A DNA stretch of 7,127 bases, taken from contig JAATEU010000074.1 in NCBI GenBank assembly GCA_015655565.1, forward strand, positions 1 to 7,127, in the 5' to 3' direction. The DNA comes from Clostridiales bacterium. Lineage in GTDB: Bacteria; Bacillota; Clostridia; Lachnospirales; Lachnospiraceae. Under the pieces are notes generated by a model. That model had not been told where the DNA came from. It ran no database searches and was given only the letters and a program-made list of their open reading frames with translations. Made by a program: the position numbers and the translations under genes. Shown piece by piece: positions 5,708-7,127 of the stretch. Numbering within the stretch: the first letter of the stretch is position 1; every line of letters starts with the position of its first letter.

Positions 5708-6781
5708 ATGAAGACCTATTTAGTAACCGGAGGAGCCGGGTTTATCGGCTCCAATTATATACAGTATATGTTTGGGAAATATAAAGAGTCCATTCGGATT
5801 ATAAATGTAGACTGCCTGACTTATGCTGGAAACCTTGAGAATTTAGTTTCCGTGGAAAATAGGGAGAACTATATCTTTATAAAGGAAGATATCTGCAGTA
5901 AAGAAGCAATCCATAATATTTTTAAGCAATATGATATAGACCGTGTGGTACATTTTGCAGCCGAGAGCCATGTGGACCGGAGCATCCGTAATCCGCAGAT
6001 TTTTGTAAACACCAATGTAATGGGAACTTTAAATCTCCTGGATGCGGCAAAATGTGCATGGGAAACAAAAGGGGGATATAAAGAGGATAAAAAGTATCTT
6101 CAGGTATCCACCGACGAAGTCTATGGTTCCCTGGAAGAAGAAACAGGCTATTTTTATGAAACTACTTCGATTGACCCTCATAGCCCATATTCAGCAAGTA
6201 AAGCATCAGCGGACATGTTGGTAAAGGCTTATATAGATACCTTTCATTTTCCGGCTAATATTACAAGATGCAGTAACAATTATGGGCCTTATCAATTTCC
6301 TGAGAAATTAATTCCGCTTATGATTAACAACGCCCTGCTTGGAAAGAAGCTGCCGGTTTACGGAGATGGTAAGAATGTGCGTGACTGGCTTTATGTCAGG
6401 GATCATGCCAAGGCAATCGATATGGTTATGGAACAGGGCAGGCTTGGTCAGATATACAACGTAGGGGGTCATAATGAGAAACAGAATTTGGAAATTGTGA
6501 ATCTGATTATTGAAACCCTGGCAGAGTTACTGCCGGCGAAGGATCCCAGAAAAGAACATCTGAACAGGGATTTAATCCGGTATGTTGAGGACAGAAAAGG
6601 TCATGACAAAAGATATGCCATTGCACCGGAGAAAATTAAAGCCGAAACCGGCTGGGAACCGGAAACGATGTTTGCTGAAGGAATTCGCTTAACTATTGAG
6701 TGGTATCTGAATAACCAGAAATGGATGTCCCATGTAACCAGCGGGGATTATCAAAAATATTATCTGGAGATGTACCGGTAA
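5708..6781 (+). CDS. rfbB: dTDP-glucose 4,6-dehydratase (RfbB/RmlB)
   Basis: RfbB converts dTDP-glucose to dTDP-4-keto-6-deoxyglucose, the second step of the pathway, using bound NAD+. The 357-residue extended-SDR protein shows GGAGFIG (8-14) for NAD binding, D35 in the NVDCLTYAGN strand, AAESHVDRS (84-92), the dehydratase triad TDE (135-137), and the catalytic Y161 and K165 of YSASK. NNYGPYQFPEKLIP (190-203) and DRKGHD (295-300) are further family marks. The C-terminal part ends in YYLEMYR, as is common in firmicute members. The ATG has GGGAGG (5693-5698) at 9 nt. It is the last recognisable gene of the rfb operon and lies 110 nt after rfbD. It is intact. Confidence 0.97.
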   Translation: MKTYLVTGGAGFIGSNYIQYMFGKYKESIRIINVDCLTYAGNLENLVSVENRENYIFIKEDICSKEAIHNIFKQYDIDRVVHFAAESHVDRSIRNPQIFVNTNVMGTLNLLDAAKCAWETKGGYKEDKKYLQVSTDEVYGSLEEETGYFYETTSIDPHSPYSASKASADMLVKAYIDTFHFPANITRCSNNYGPYQFPEKLIPLMINNALLGKKLPVYGDGKNVRDWLYVRDHAKAIDMVMEQGRLGQIYNVGGHNEKQNLEIVNLIIETLAELLPAKDPRKEHLNRDLIRYVEDRKGHDKRYAIAPEKIKAETGWEPETMFAEGIRLTIEWYLNNQKWMSHVTSGDYQKYYLEMYR

Positions 6782-6961
6782 ATCAAACGGACGCTTTCCA
6801 CGGAGGGCTGTAAAAAAACAGTATGGTATCAGAAGATTTGGAGCCGGGGTAGGATATTAAGGAGTTGCAGTTTTCCAGATGAATTCTGTAATTTTTAAAA
6901 CAGATAGGTAGGATTATAAGATAATTTGTCAACAATATTTTTTATAATAGATTTTAATGGC

Positions 6962-6990
6962 TTGCTTTTTTATTTTCTCTATGTTATAAT
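6962..6990 (+). promoter_or_regulatory. Promoter for the gene at the right edge
   Basis: TTGCTT (6962-6967), a 17-nt spacer and a perfect TATAAT (6985-6990) make the best sigma-A-like promoter on the + strand of the window. Transcription would begin near 6997, about 117 nt before the start codon at 7114. Confidence 0.65.
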
Positions 6991-6996
6991 TGTTAC

Positions 6997-7071
6997 AGAA
7001 TTATTAAAAGAGTATTACTTTATATTAATACTTGTTCAAGAATTGTAATAATTTGATCATTAGAATTATTA
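6997..7071 (+). repeat. Direct and inverted repeats in the leader of the right-edge gene
   Basis: AGAATTATTA occurs twice, at 6997-7006 and 7062-7071. Between the copies lies an inverted repeat AGTATTA (7011-7017) / TAATACT (7026-7032) with an 8-nt loop. The region is AT-rich, so chance is a real possibility. No known riboswitch was recognised. Confidence 0.35.
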
Positions 7072-7113
7072 GAAATAACTTGTTTAACATTAAGCCGTTA
7101 AAAGGAGACTATT

Positions 7114-7127
7114 ATGAAATTCGGAAA
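7114..7127 (+). CDS. Start of an unidentified gene, cut by the window edge
   Basis: ATG at 7114 follows AAGGAG (7102-7107) at 6 nt and lies downstream of a near-consensus promoter, so a real gene start is likely. Only M-K-F-G and part of a fifth codon are visible, too little to name a product. From its place after the rhamnose operon it could belong to a surface-polysaccharide cluster, but its own promoter means it need not. Confidence 0.55.

Larger units (their letters stand above)
6782..7113. other. Non-coding region after rfbB
   Basis: This 332-nt stretch holds no convincing gene on either strand and no strong terminator. Two short CTGT...ACAG hairpins are too weak to call. The right half is very AT-rich and contains a promoter (6962-6990) and the leader of the next gene. 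Transcription from the rfb operon may therefore read into that gene. Confidence 0.5.

Noticed and set aside
6807..6902. Possible terminator after rfbB from CTGT...ACAG pairs
   Set aside because: The stems are only 4 bp and not followed by a proper T-run, so they do not support a terminator call.

Overview
The window reads as ordinary chromosome from a low-GC Gram-positive anaerobe, most likely a Clostridia member of the Lachnospiraceae type. This is inferred from strong AGGAGG-type ribosome binding sites before nearly every gene, AT-rich spacers with sigma-A-like promoters, a TTG start, and protein sequences that look firmicute. The species cannot be named from the sequence alone. It holds seven complete genes, all on the + strand, plus one partial gene at each edge.

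Region 1 (1-2390) is a sugar-acid catabolic unit. A divergent AraC-type regulator (minus strand, N-terminal 125 codons only) faces kduI and an SDR-family dehydrogenase (kduD-like). These would turn 5-keto-4-deoxyuronate, the product of unsaturated uronate release from pectin or glycosaminoglycans, into 2-keto-3-deoxygluconate. The shared 316-nt spacer carries promoters for both directions, several small palindromes and a hairpin in the regulator's leader. The pair ends at a hairpin terminator.

Region 2 (2391-2918) is a single gene for L-rhamnose mutarotase (rhaM), with its own promoter and a terminator-like hairpin. Uronate genes plus a rhamnose mutarotase fit disposal of both halves of the rhamnogalacturonan disaccharide; this is inference.

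Region 3 (2919-6781) is the complete dTDP-L-rhamnose pathway in the order rfbA-rfbC-rfbD-rfbB. It makes the activated rhamnose used for cell-surface polysaccharide. All four genes are intact with their catalytic motifs. Spacers between them are 86-110 nt, wider than usual for this operon.

Region 4 (6782-7127) is mostly non-coding. It holds a near-consensus promoter, an AT-rich leader with small repeats, and the first four codons of a gene that leaves the window.

No mobile element, CRISPR array, tRNA or rRNA was seen. I did not find a clearly new system; the points most worth checking are the palindromes centred on the kduI and rhaM promoters, and the gluconate-5-dehydrogenase-like SDR paired with KduI.
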